Assembly (NCBI RefSeq): GCF_014850955.1
Contig: NZ_JACXSS010000001.1
Coordinates: 2,790,001 to 2,854,000 of the forward strand
Direction: 5' to 3'
Origin: Methylomonas albis
GTDB lineage: Bacteria; Pseudomonadota; Gammaproteobacteria; Methylococcales; Methylomonadaceae
Length of the DNA stretch: 64,000 nt
Part shown: one piece after another, positions 35,514 to 43,879 of the stretch
How the letters are laid out: each line of letters opens with the position of its first letter
How positions within the stretch are numbered: position 1 is the stretch's first letter
Program-made: the position numbers and the translations under genes
The notes under the pieces: generated by a model
Databases searched by the model: none
What the model saw: the letters and a program-made list of their open reading frames with translations, nothing else
Told to the model about the DNA's origin: nothing

Positions 35514-35704
35514 CTTGTAATGGGGATCGCTGGCTTAATGAGTTGCCCAAGTCCAGCGCATAAAAATGTAAAAAGCAGTCACCACCTCGAACGCTGCCAA
35601 GTTTAGGCGCTTGATTGCTCTCGACTGGGTGTGATCATATCGCCTCAATATAGCCGCGCGAACCCTGAAAACGATCATGCAAAGCTTAAATTTGATGTAC
35701 CAGT

Positions 35705-36109
35705 TCATTTAGCACCGCCTTTGCCGGGCTGGCTCGCCCCAACAGTGGCAGAATCATTGACTGCCGCTGCGGCCCGGTATTTCTTCAACTCGGCGTCGAT
35801 TCCCGCGGCTTGTTCGGCAGTGATTTCGGCAAATTTGATTAACTTGGCCAAGATGGCTGCTTCCGGGCAAGCCTCAGCGGGATTGGCAGTATAAGTCGGT
35901 TGGTGTCCTTCAGGCTCGACATATAAAATGGAATCAAAGGCCCCTTTGATTTCTCTAAGTTCGCGCTCCACCGCCCATAGCGAATAAACGATGGCTTCTC
36001 CATACGCGGGAGCGGAACAGGCATCGATTAACAGCTCCACAACGGCGTGGGCGCGTTGCGCGGACTCAAAGACACTGTCCAGGCTTGGGGTTGCTGTATT
36101 TGCACTCAT
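35705..36109 (-). CDS. Hypothetical element protein (paralog A)
   Basis: Protein of 134 residues, mostly helical, no known domain. It shares a layout with its upstream neighbour: FESAQRAHAVVELLIDACSA against FNTIQRANAVLTIILDNCAC, and YSLWAVERELREIKGAF against ALFSVQGEINSAERLL. The start overlaps the neighbour's stop (ATGA). Two intrinsic terminators follow. It is probably a small phage or satellite protein of unknown role. Confidence 0.6.
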   Translation of the reverse strand: MSANTATPSLDSVFESAQRAHAVVELLIDACSAPAYGEAIVYSLWAVERELREIKGAFDSILYVEPEGHQPTYTANPAEACPEAAILAKLIKFAEITAEQAAGIDAELKKYRAAAAVNDSATVGASQPGKGGAK

Positions 36110-36537
36110 GCTGCACCGCCTTTAGCACTGTCGCGAAGGAATAGGCCGGCTTTGACTTTGGCGTCTGCCAGCGATTCAGCCTCGAATTCGACCAGCATTG
36201 CCTTGGTGGCATTGTCGTACAATCGGTATAGGTTGCCGGCGGCTTGCAGGTGGTTATCTGCCCAGCGCTCAACCTCGGTGAATTCTTGCGACTGGTCGGC
36301 AGCAGGGTCGTCTTTGCCCCAGATGCAGGCCGCAAGAAGGCGCTCAGCAGAATTAATCTCGCCTTGAACGCTGAATAATGCGTTTATGACGTTTTGATCC
36401 TCAATATGGCATGCGCAGTTATCCAGAATAATCGTCAAGACCGCATTCGCACGTTGAATAGTGTTGAAGCAGTCGTGTTTATTGAAAAGCTCGGTTTCTC
36501 GGGCGGTTCCGCCCTCGTTGAAAAATTTGGTGGTCAT
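36106..36537 (-). CDS. Hypothetical element protein (paralog B)
   Basis: Protein of 143 residues, helical, related to the following gene (see shared QRA.AV motif near residue 28). It has an extra N-terminal segment and two close cysteines (NCACH) that could bind metal. The leader upstream forms a large nested inverted repeat (36547-36628), hinting at RNA-level or repressor control. Function unknown. Confidence 0.6.
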   Translation of the reverse strand: MTTKFFNEGGTARETELFNKHDCFNTIQRANAVLTIILDNCACHIEDQNVINALFSVQGEINSAERLLAACIWGKDDPAADQSQEFTEVERWADNHLQAAGNLYRLYDNATKAMLVEFEAESLADAKVKAGLFLRDSAKGGAA

Positions 36538-36546
36538 AGCGGTACT

Positions 36547-36628
36547 CCATATCGTGATGAAAACAGCCGCTCGATAGTCCTAACAATCGGGCGACGTGGT
36601 TAAGTGGGTTAGGACTACCGCGATATGG
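36547..36628 (-). promoter_or_regulatory. Structured leader with nested inverted repeats
   Basis: Outer pair CCATATCG (36547-36554)/CGATATGG (36621-36628) and inner pair TAGTCCTAAC (36575-36584)/GTTAGGACTA (36608-36617). It lies directly before the paralog B start, so the transcript leader or DNA could fold. Confidence 0.5.
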
Positions 36629-36709
36629 AAAGCGGCCAGCCTTTCGGCTGCCCAAATAACCACGCCATAACGATAAGCACAGCATAGCCGTGCAAAAATG
36701 ACGGGCACA

Positions 36710-36732
36710 AAAAAGCCACTGATAAAAGTGGC
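36710..36732 (-). terminator. Minus-strand terminator
   Basis: GCCACT ... AGTGGC stem followed by TTTTTTG on the minus strand. It lies upstream of the structured leader. A perfect palindrome GCCAACGTGTTGGC follows at 36772-36785. Confidence 0.6.
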
Positions 36733-36959
36733 GATTTTTTCGCCATATCAAAACGGGGTCCTAATCCCGGCGCCAACGTGTTGGCACGGTTAAAGCTTAG
36801 GCTGGGTGTTGGGGTGGTGTCAAGGAAATTTTTCTACCCAGAAATGGAATTAGGGTATTGCCTAGATTGAAAAGGTGGGCGATGATATGTAGAAACGCAC
36901 AATAACTTTAAAAATTACCCACTCGCACTGGCTTAAATGCAAAGCGTGAAGGCGGAAAT

Positions 36960-37355
36960 ATGGCGTACCCAGAGTTGATATTCGATTGGTATTTCTACCG
37001 TGAACTTGCGGACAACGTATGGCATGCCCAAATGGCTGGACACCCAAAGGTACTGACTTACAACGGCCCGGACATGACGCTTCGCAAACAACAGCGAAAG
37101 GCCGCTATGCATTATCAGGTCAAGGGTAATAATTATGAGATCCCGCATATCCTCAGCCGTGACGAATATCCATTTGCATGTACAGTTGAGGGCGGCAATG
37201 CATGGGTCGGGCATATCCCCGGCAGGGAAAATAGCGCTCAAGGTGGGCTGATTGCCGGTTTTTTGAGAAGCCATCGCATAATTGCCGGCCAGGGGGAGTG
37301 GTCAAAGTTCCTCGTGAAGGTAATCAATCATCCTCGTGGACCGGTTACCAAATAA
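36960..37355 (+). CDS. NucA/NucB-type deoxyribonuclease domain protein
   Basis: Protein of 131 residues matching the NucA/NucB nuclease fold: LSRDEYPFACTVEGG, WVGHIPGRENSAQGGLIAGF. The DEYPFA acid pair and the EN..QG motif are the family's active-site marks. There is no signal peptide, unlike the secreted Bacillus enzymes, so it acts inside the cell or is delivered otherwise. AAGGCGG precedes the ATG. No obvious inhibitor gene of the nuiA type is recognised nearby. Confidence 0.7.
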   Translation: MAYPELIFDWYFYRELADNVWHAQMAGHPKVLTYNGPDMTLRKQQRKAAMHYQVKGNNYEIPHILSRDEYPFACTVEGGNAWVGHIPGRENSAQGGLIAGFLRSHRIIAGQGEWSKFLVKVINHPRGPVTK

Positions 37356-37461
37356 TCCAAACCCCGCGCAGTCGGTGTTATCCCCAACTCCTGTGGAAAA
37401 CCCTGTGACAAAGCCGTGACAACGCAACCTAAGTAGCCGCCAGGCAACAAGGAAATTTAAA

Positions 37462-37761
37462 TTGACTGAAATTTGGTCAGCACTCAGCAGCGAGATATTG
37501 CGAACGCCGCGCACGGTTGACGAGGCCGTTGACCGGCTTTTGCTCATCATTAACGACACCGAACGCCATGCGGTTGCCAGTGCGGAGGAAGACGAACTGG
37601 TCGAGTTCCACTTTTGCCTTGGCGTAGCGATCCGGAATGCGTTTGGGCTGCACAACCCCGGCAGTGAATTGGCGGCGGCTTGCGGCACCGACATTCATCC
37701 GGATGATGCAAGTGGCGTCATTATCCAGGCGCTTTGGGAACGGCTGCAGGATGATGCATAG
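37462..37761 (+). CDS. DUF6794-like small protein
   Basis: Protein of 99 residues with the pattern LRTPRTVDEAVDRLL, HFCLGVAIRNAFGL and HPDDASGVIIQALWERL, as in DUF6794 proteins of unknown function. The next gene starts inside its 3' end. Confidence 0.65.
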   Translation: MTEIWSALSSEILRTPRTVDEAVDRLLLIINDTERHAVASAEEDELVEFHFCLGVAIRNAFGLHNPGSELAAACGTDIHPDDASGVIIQALWERLQDDA

Positions 37762-38281
37762 CGATTGCCAGCCAGGGTCTAAATATTCGGTGGAAACCGC
37801 AAGCGGTCCGATTGGTGAGCGAGTTGCCATGCTCCAGCACGAGGCGGGCAAATACAAAGGCGCCAATTTGCCAGCGGCCGTTACCTGCCTACAAGAGGCT
37901 GCTGAGTTGATGCGGCAACATCCCAGTAATTATCCCTTGGACCGGTGGCTTTGCTTACCGGTGGTTCTTCAAAAAGCAGGGTTATTTGACGTAGCTATCG
38001 CGGAATTTCACCGGTTGTTGAATGAGGTTGAAGAGCGCGTCAAGAATGAGGCTCCCCGCCAGAGACCAGCTATCCGGCAAAAGTTTGCGCACCTCAATTA
38101 TTTCCAGATTTACGAAAAAATGAGCTTGGCTTGCGAGCGCCAGAAATTAGTTAATCAAGCGCAGCAATACGCAGTACTGGCCGAACAGCACTATCAGGTG
38201 TTTATGGATATGTCGGTGGAGGCCGGTCACTATAGATCGAGACACGAGCACCCGACCACCGATCATAAGCCTTCGGCGTGA
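37751..38281 (+). CDS. Helical protein of unknown function
   Basis: I start it at ATG 37751 (about 176 residues), which overlaps the previous stop by 11 bases and suggests coupling. It has TPR-like helical text (AAVTCLQEAAELMRQHPSNY, AGLFDVAIAEFHRLLNEVEE, CERQKLVNQAQQYAVLAEQH). No named family. Role unknown. Confidence 0.5.
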   Translation: MMHSDCQPGSKYSVETASGPIGERVAMLQHEAGKYKGANLPAAVTCLQEAAELMRQHPSNYPLDRWLCLPVVLQKAGLFDVAIAEFHRLLNEVEERVKNEAPRQRPAIRQKFAHLNYFQIYEKMSLACERQKLVNQAQQYAVLAEQHYQVFMDMSVEAGHYRSRHEHPTTDHKPSA

Positions 38282-38511
38282 ATGACGAAAAACAGAGGTT
38301 AAAGCCCTTGGCCCGCCGAGTCTTGAGCATCCGCCTGCTTACCGCGCGAATCTATATATTCTCGCGGCTCAATTTTTGCCGCGAGATATTGCGACCGCTG
38401 ACCGGGAGTGAGGTTAGATCATTTTCCAGGTCATTTTGACTTCATTGGGGTACAATCCAAACAGTATCGCACCTCATATGTCGGATAGATGCAATTAAAA
38501 AATTATCATTT

Positions 38512-39066
38512 ATGCTCATAAGCCACGAACGAGAAAAGCTCCTTCAAACAGTAGTTTATTTTGCTCAAAACACTAAGTTTTGTGGCAAGGTAAAACTGTT
38601 CAAGTTGCTATATTTTCTAGATTTCGAGCATTTCAAAGTAACTGGTCGAAGTGTTACGGGACTCAAATATAGTGCCTGGAAAATGGGGCCTGTACCCACC
38701 AAGCTATTTGACGAAATTGAGTCGCCGGAGCCTGATTTTGCTGAAGCCCTAGAAATTACCGAAATACCCACATATCGGGGCAATCCAATGTTGTCGTTCA
38801 CACCAATTCATCCATTTTCGAACGAATTTTTTACTAAACGTGAACTAAAGCTACTTGACAAATTGGCAACCGAATACAAAAACACCAAAGCCGAAGACAT
38901 GATAGAAGCGACCCATCTGGAAAATTTACCGTGGGATAAAGTTTTCAACCAACAGGCATCACCACAAGCTGAAATCCCCTATGAATACGCATTACAGGTT
39001 AACGAAAAAGATGAGATGCTTAAAATAGTTCGAGAGCGTAAGGAGATGATTGAGGCTATTGGATGA
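38512..39066 (+). CDS. Panacea-domain (DUF4065) antitoxin
   Basis: Protein of 184 residues. The Panacea domain is recognisable from KVKLFKLLYFLDFEHFK near residue 27 and GLKYSAWKMGPVPTKLFDEI. Panacea proteins neutralise many unrelated toxins encoded next to them. The stop overlaps the downstream gene's ATG by four bases, the usual arrangement. AT-rich compared with the flanking genes, so probably exchanged as a module. Confidence 0.85.
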   Translation: MLISHEREKLLQTVVYFAQNTKFCGKVKLFKLLYFLDFEHFKVTGRSVTGLKYSAWKMGPVPTKLFDEIESPEPDFAEALEITEIPTYRGNPMLSFTPIHPFSNEFFTKRELKLLDKLATEYKNTKAEDMIEATHLENLPWDKVFNQQASPQAEIPYEYALQVNEKDEMLKIVRERKEMIEAIG

Positions 39067-39503
39067 ATCCAGGGGCCATTTTCTTCGACACTAATTTCCA
39101 TTTCCACGACGGCGAAAGCGGCGAAAAGCTATTTGTAGTGCTTGGATCGAGCAAAGGCGTTTCCGTCGTTGCTAAAACGACCTCGCAGTCTTATGGAAAA
39201 GGCATTGCCTATGGCTGTCAACCAGATGACAGGTTTCATAATTTTTATCTGCCGGTACATTCCTGCTATCTAAAAAAAAATACCTGGATTTGCTTGAATG
39301 AGTTCTATGAGCTTAAGCAATCTGAATTGCTGCAAAAACGATTTAGCGGAGTAGTCAATCATATATGCGATCTTACGCCGCAAATAACAAGAGAATTACA
39401 GGATTGCTCACTCCTTAGCGAGGATATTTCCATCAGACAAGAACTGGTTGTCAATCTTTGTCTTGTAGACCCGCATAGCGACAAAACTACTCCTGTTTGT
39501 TAA
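39063..39503 (+). CDS. Toxin partner of the Panacea antitoxin
   Basis: Protein of 146 residues translated from an ATGA overlap with the Panacea gene. It has a beta-barrel-like sequence (KLFVVLGSSKGVSVVAKTTSQS, FYLPVHSCYLKKNTWICLNEFYEL), resembling PemK/Kid-like small barrels. The toxin class cannot be fixed by eye; its position makes the toxin role likely. Confidence 0.65.
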   Translation: MNPGAIFFDTNFHFHDGESGEKLFVVLGSSKGVSVVAKTTSQSYGKGIAYGCQPDDRFHNFYLPVHSCYLKKNTWICLNEFYELKQSELLQKRFSGVVNHICDLTPQITRELQDCSLLSEDISIRQELVVNLCLVDPHSDKTTPVC

Positions 39504-39510
39504 GAGTTGC

Positions 39511-39816
39511 ATGGAGGCGCGCCGCTACACGCGCCACGATGGTGATGTTTACCGCTGCGACCATCTTAGCCATTGCCGGGGTCAATCAAGCCGACAATCC
39601 TACCATTTCGCTTCCACTAATCGGATCTACACGGGCTGTCGCTGCTTCAACCACGGCTATGCGCTGGCGATCATTCGAGGCAGTAACCCGCTGATTCCCC
39701 CATTCACAATCAAACTTCCAGCAATTGATCCTAGTGAACACTTATTTAAAATTGATGCAGATCGAGTTGTTTATTATCTTGTAGGGATCCAGCATTCGGA
39801 GACGATCCAAACATGA
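39511..39816 (+). CDS. Doubtful small ORF
   Basis: 101 codons. The first half (rich in His, Arg and Cys) looks non-coding. The second half (from about PFTIKLPAIDPSEHLFKIDADR) looks like a real protein end and couples by ATGA to the membrane-protein gene. It may be the tail of a truncated gene after recombination. Confidence 0.3.
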   Translation: MEARRYTRHDGDVYRCDHLSHCRGQSSRQSYHFASTNRIYTGCRCFNHGYALAIIRGSNPLIPPFTIKLPAIDPSEHLFKIDADRVVYYLVGIQHSETIQT

Positions 39817-41210
39817 CGGACTCTAAAGAGAACACAGTAATCTCAGCTCAGCGGTGCTGGGTCTGGTATAGCAGCGAGCAATCGGTGGCAGCCGGGCAAA
39901 TTTCCGTGCTGGCGGTGGCCGAAACGCTGGTCTCGGTCGCGGTTTATTTTTGGCTGGCACAGCATTTTGAGCGCCAATGGTGGTGGCTGTTAACCGCCTT
40001 GGCCGCGCCAATCTTGTTGTTGCGTTCGGACGAATCCAAAGAATTAGGCTTGCGATGGTTTACAAAATATTTCGACCCTAATCCTAATCAACGACCATTA
40101 ACCCGCACCGAGAAAGGGTTTATGACCGTACCCGCCGTAATGCTGGCCGTCACTATCATCTATTGGTTGACATCGACCTGGTTAGTCGAATATCAGGGAT
40201 GGCCTCTATTCTGGCGATCTCTACTGACTGGTGCGATTGCCCCCTTGGTAGGTATAGCGGTAGGTATAGCGATAGCGATTGAGAGAGCGGTAGCAGTAGC
40301 GGGAGCTGTAGTGCGAGCGATAGAGCGAGCGGGAGAGGTAGCTTTAGCTTTAGCTGTAGCGATAGCGATAGCGATAGCGATAGCGATGGGAGTGTGGACA
40401 CGCAGTTTGTTGATCCGGATCACGGCTAGTTTGCGCTATTGTCGGTCGGGGCTAGCCAACTTGCCGAACAACTGGCAGCAACTGTTATGGATCGTCGATG
40501 TGAAACATGAACCGGAGCTGATACCGGGTCTCAATCAAACTACTGATGATCTTAGTCTCAATCGACTATTAAGCGACGATCAAAAATTTGCCACATATCC
40601 GGTTGCAGTGGTCTTATTTCTCCCTGCCTTGCTCTGGCGCTGGAGTTTAAAATCGACGCTTTGGATGTGGTGGCCGGTTGCGCTGTTATTACGCCGGCCG
40701 CTCGCCAACCTCTCGCCTGAGTTGGTCCGCGACCATGCTGCCGTGCGCGTCTGCAGCGCTGGGCAAGCCATAGTCTACTGCGCCGGATTGATGGCGCTTT
40801 GGCTGCTGGTCAATCGATGGCCGGACTTGCAGCAATGGCTGGCCGTATTGCCGGAACCGTGGTCGAAACTTGGCGGGGAAATGCTGACAAAACAAGCACC
40901 GCCGCCGATTGGCATTCGATATGGGTTGTTGTGCTTAGCCAGCGGACTGGGATTGATGACCGCCTGGCAATCCAAACGGCTAAAAGCCATGCACAAACCG
41001 GTTCTGGAAGACGATAGCAAATTTACCGTGTTAAATGCGGACCGGCAAAATCTATTCGCAGCCCGCGCTCGCCACCTGGAACATTGGCATACGGCAACCG
41101 TGGTTTCATTGATAGCCTTGGGTTATGCCGTGGTTTTATGGAAAGGCCAGCAACTCTATCCGCAGGAAATCGCGCACTACCTGCACCCTTGGCTGTTGCA
41201 ACATTTATAA
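39813..41210 (+). CDS. Multi-pass membrane protein with (Ala-Ile)n tract
   Basis: Protein of 465 residues with about eight hydrophobic segments. Segments lie near 28-60, 105-130 and 135-200; the last contains a long alternating Ala/Ile/Val run (VAIAIAIAIAMG) encoded by a hexanucleotide repeat. Further helices occur near 270-300, 325-345, 375-395 and 430-450. The final 60 residues include a charged cytosolic loop. No transporter or enzyme family is recognised. Repeat-length change would alter the helix by two residues per unit without a frameshift. Confidence 0.65.
   Translation: MTDSKENTVISAQRCWVWYSSEQSVAAGQISVLAVAETLVSVAVYFWLAQHFERQWWWLLTALAAPILLLRSDESKELGLRWFTKYFDPNPNQRPLTRTEKGFMTVPAVMLAVTIIYWLTSTWLVEYQGWPLFWRSLLTGAIAPLVGIAVGIAIAIERAVAVAGAVVRAIERAGEVALALAVAIAIAIAIAMGVWTRSLLIRITASLRYCRSGLANLPNNWQQLLWIVDVKHEPELIPGLNQTTDDLSLNRLLSDDQKFATYPVAVVLFLPALLWRWSLKSTLWMWWPVALLLRRPLANLSPELVRDHAAVRVCSAGQAIVYCAGLMALWLLVNRWPDLQQWLAVLPEPWSKLGGEMLTKQAPPPIGIRYGLLCLASGLGLMTAWQSKRLKAMHKPVLEDDSKFTVLNADRQNLFAARARHLEHWHTATVVSLIALGYAVVLWKGQQLYPQEIAHYLHPWLLQHL
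40357..40386 (+). repeat. Hexanucleotide microsatellite (TAGCGA)5
   Basis: Five exact TAGCGA units, embedded in a longer imperfect tract from about 40248 of similar GCGATA/GAGCGA units. It encodes alternating Ala-Ile in a membrane helix. Confidence 0.9.
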
Positions 41211-41349
41211 CAATGGAATTGCAGTCAAGTCTTGCAATCAAGCGTTTACGGGTCATTATATCAGCCAGATATTCATGGAAGAGTTGTCATACGTAACGGT
41301 ATCGTTGAAGGCTGCTTTTGGCCGAATTTACCCATTTTGCCAAAACCAA

Positions 41350-41658
41350 TTAGTGAAGCCACTGCGATACCCCGCCGTGATGCGAACAGGTACCTCGGCG
41401 ATGTTGGCTGAAAGAATAGCTGCTGTCGCGGCATTTGGCGCTTGCACCGACAGGAATAGCACCTGATTTTGAATGTGCCGGTGAGTGGACCGCTTTACCA
41501 CTCTTATTCGTGTAGTGACCATGCTCCACCAGCTCGTTTTCGTTGGGAACGTCTGCCTGTATGCCGATGGACGGCGCCGGGCCTTTTGCGAATGCCCCAG
41601 GCATTTGAATGATCGAAACAGCAAGCAAGCCAATCAGCAAAACCACTTTGTTATTCAT
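41350..41658 (-). CDS. DUF3761 secreted protein
   Basis: Exported protein of 102 residues. ATG 41658 is chosen because AAGGGA precedes it by seven bases and it opens a signal peptide (NKVVLLIGLLAVSI...AFA). The mature part ends with the family pattern GASAKCRDSSYSFSQHRRG followed by TCSHHGGV. The His-rich end may bind metal. It lies directly downstream of the secreted nuclease, in the same direction. Confidence 0.8.
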   Translation of the reverse strand: MNNKVVLLIGLLAVSIIQMPGAFAKGPAPSIGIQADVPNENELVEHGHYTNKSGKAVHSPAHSKSGAIPVGASAKCRDSSYSFSQHRRGTCSHHGGVSQWLH

Positions 41659-41696
41659 GAACGCGTCCCTTTTATGATGATCATCAAGTGAGCCTT

Positions 41697-42623
41697 TTAA
41701 CCTTTGTTGCAACCGTGTGGAATTGTCCATGAGTTGCTTGGCTTGTCATGTTTGGCGTAATCCGCAACCGGAATGCTTTCGCCGGTCGCGCGCTCAATTT
41801 CGTCGACAGTGACCAAGTAGCGATCCAGGTTTTTCTTGGTGGCATCGGTGCTGTTCGGCACAATCCAGGCAATCGCCCGTTCATCTTGGCCGGTGCCGCG
41901 AATGATGACCTTCCAGAAAGCATCAGGCGTTTTGACGCCATGGGATTCGATGAAAAAATCATCAGCGGGGTTGTCGCCCCAGATCACGCCGCCAAGGACC
42001 AGTAGCTCGTCGATGTCGCGGTAACATTCGATAATTTCCTCGGTGCGTTCCCATGCGCCCCGATTCATCTGCTGCGTTTGCGGCAGAATGTTGGTCATAA
42101 AATTGGTCTGCTTGATGGCAACATCCGAGTAATCGAGATGATTTGCCGGTACTTGGTGTCCTCGGTCGTAACCATGCCCGTATGGCTTTGTTGATGTTTG
42201 CTGACATTCTGCCGGTACATTGGGATCAAGGAAAAAATCCGGGTACCGTTTAAAATTACCGGAATCCCTTTGGGCTGAGTACCGAAACTTGGTCGGGCCG
42301 CGTTTCGAGCAATCCAGCCAGACAGTGAATCCCTGATAATCTAGCTTCAAGATTTTGCTGGCTGGCGTGACTGGCGTTTCGGTCGCTATAGTGGCAGGTA
42401 CCGCCGGAATCGGTGTGGCTGGAGGCAAAGCCGGTTCGCTGACAATCGATGCCGGTGCAGCTGTTGTTTTTACCCGTTCCGGGTGGCAGTGGTATTCCCC
42501 AGTTTTGCGGTTTGTGTGGCAGCCTTCACCATTGACGCCGCCGGGATGGGCGGAAACGGGAGTTTGTACGGCTAGGGCCAGAATTAAGGCAGTCAGCCAA
42601 TATCCGGGATTTTTGATGTGCAT
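41697..42623 (-). CDS. Secreted DNA/RNA non-specific endonuclease (NUC1 family)
   Basis: Extracellular nuclease of 308 residues. A signal peptide spans about 1-25. It is followed by a YHYH-like segment (HPGGVNGEGCHTNRKTGEYHCH) and a Pro/Ala linker at about 50-90. The NUC1 domain has the DRGH catalytic motif in YGHGYDRGHQVPANHLD and NFMTNILPQTQQMNRGAWE, which supplies the metal-binding Asn. It could degrade extracellular DNA. It occupies the place where a large terminase would follow the small-terminase genes. Confidence 0.85.
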   Translation of the reverse strand: MHIKNPGYWLTALILALAVQTPVSAHPGGVNGEGCHTNRKTGEYHCHPERVKTTAAPASIVSEPALPPATPIPAVPATIATETPVTPASKILKLDYQGFTVWLDCSKRGPTKFRYSAQRDSGNFKRYPDFFLDPNVPAECQQTSTKPYGHGYDRGHQVPANHLDYSDVAIKQTNFMTNILPQTQQMNRGAWERTEEIIECYRDIDELLVLGGVIWGDNPADDFFIESHGVKTPDAFWKVIIRGTGQDERAIAWIVPNSTDATKKNLDRYLVTVDEIERATGESIPVADYAKHDKPSNSWTIPHGCNKG

Positions 42624-42906
42624 GCAGACTTCTCCGAGTGGGTGCGAACGGTAATCTTAGCGGCAGTTTGCCATGGGTGCCAGTGTTTACCCGACAGACG
42701 AGAACAGGGAGTTAGTATCGTAGTGCCATCTGAAGCGGCGCCATGTAGCAAGAATTCCAGACAGCAAAAAGCCGAGGCGGTGCGCGGCCTTCTAATGTGA
42801 CAACTTCATGAGGCCAAAGGGCTTACCATTTCGGCTTGGTGTGTCGATTATGTTTGTGATGTGATGCCTTGATTCCAAGAATAGTTGTCTTGGGAACGTC
42901 AAGGCG

Positions 42907-43275
42907 TTAATAAGGATCGTCCTCGCCGAGCAATCCACGCTCAAGCAGGACTTTCCGCTGTCTCTCCCTCGCCAGGGCCATGCGATCAACGAATAAGGTT
43001 TTAAGCTTTTTCATCATGTCAGGATCAATCGCGCTGCTCTGAACTTCAACACTGGCAGTTGGCCTGCCGTGACTTCGGTCCAGCAATTTATCGGCGGCTT
43101 GGAGTCGAACGGCTGCTGGTGCTTCAGTATCACGCATGATTTCAACGAAGACCTCAAGCGCTTCATCGCTATATTCGCCGGCTTTGCCTTTTAAATCGAT
43201 TGTAGCCTTGTTCGGTGTGCCTTTCTTACGGCCTGAGCCGGGTCTACGTCCACCGTGTTTGGGTTTGCTGTCCAC
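42907..43275 (-). CDS. Phage packaging-associated small protein
   Basis: Protein of 122 residues. The basic start GGRRPGSGRKKGTPNKATID is typical of phage proteins encoded next to terminases. A helical domain follows, with AAVRLQAADKLLDRSHGRP. Probably DNA-binding. It follows the small-terminase-like gene by 31 bases in the same direction, but no large terminase follows. Confidence 0.6.
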   Translation of the reverse strand: MDSKPKHGGRRPGSGRKKGTPNKATIDLKGKAGEYSDEALEVFVEIMRDTEAPAAVRLQAADKLLDRSHGRPTASVEVQSSAIDPDMMKKLKTLFVDRMALARERQRKVLLERGLLGEDDPY

Positions 43276-43306
43276 TTGATTTATCGTTCCATTTTTTCAA
43301 GCCTGG

Positions 43307-43852
43307 TTAATCAGCGTCATAGTTTTCGGTTATTCCCAGTCGCTCAGCACGGCCCTTAATCAACCGCTCATGCTCAGCCTCGGCAAACGCCAGCGCGTCT
43401 TTGCTGATTTTCTTTAGGTCGTCCCACGGAATAATGCGGACAACAGATTCCTCTTTAACTTCGATTCGATCTTTCCATAGTTTCGGCTGTCTATTTTTCA
43501 GCCAGTAGATACAGGCAAGTGTCTCTGGCGCATGATGCTTAACAATGTCGGTAGTAACGACTGCACCGTCTATCACGCTGATCTTGGTTTCGGCGTGAGA
43601 ATAGCCGGTAGCGCGCTTAAACAGTGCCTCAGCCACCGTGGCATCCGCAAGCATTTTGCCGCGTGTCATGGCAGCTGCGAACTCGGGGAATTTTTTCTTC
43701 CAAAGGTTGATCGTCGATTCGGCGACATTGAAGAAGCCGGCCAACTGGGAATCGGTTGCGCCAAGTAAGGCGTAGTTGTAAACCTGATTAACATATTCAG
43801 GTTTGAATGCCGAAGGCCGGCCTATAGCGCGCTTTTTCTCTTTGATTGTCAT
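43307..43852 (-). CDS. Small terminase subunit-like protein
   Basis: DNA-recognition subunit of phage packaging, 181 residues. An N-terminal HTH reads GRPSAFKPEYVNQVYNYALL, then LAGFFNVAESTINLWKKKFPEF. A coiled assembly region follows, with the phrase FKRATGYSHAETKISV and, later, APETLACIYWLKNRQPKLWKDR common in TerS-like proteins. Satellites use their own TerS to redirect a helper's packaging machine, which would fit the lack of a large subunit here. Confidence 0.7.
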   Translation of the reverse strand: MTIKEKKRAIGRPSAFKPEYVNQVYNYALLGATDSQLAGFFNVAESTINLWKKKFPEFAAAMTRGKMLADATVAEALFKRATGYSHAETKISVIDGAVVTTDIVKHHAPETLACIYWLKNRQPKLWKDRIEVKEESVVRIIPWDDLKKISKDALAFAEAEHERLIKGRAERLGITENYDAD

Positions 43853-43879
43853 GATGCCCTTATTTTTGGACTCCGAAAA

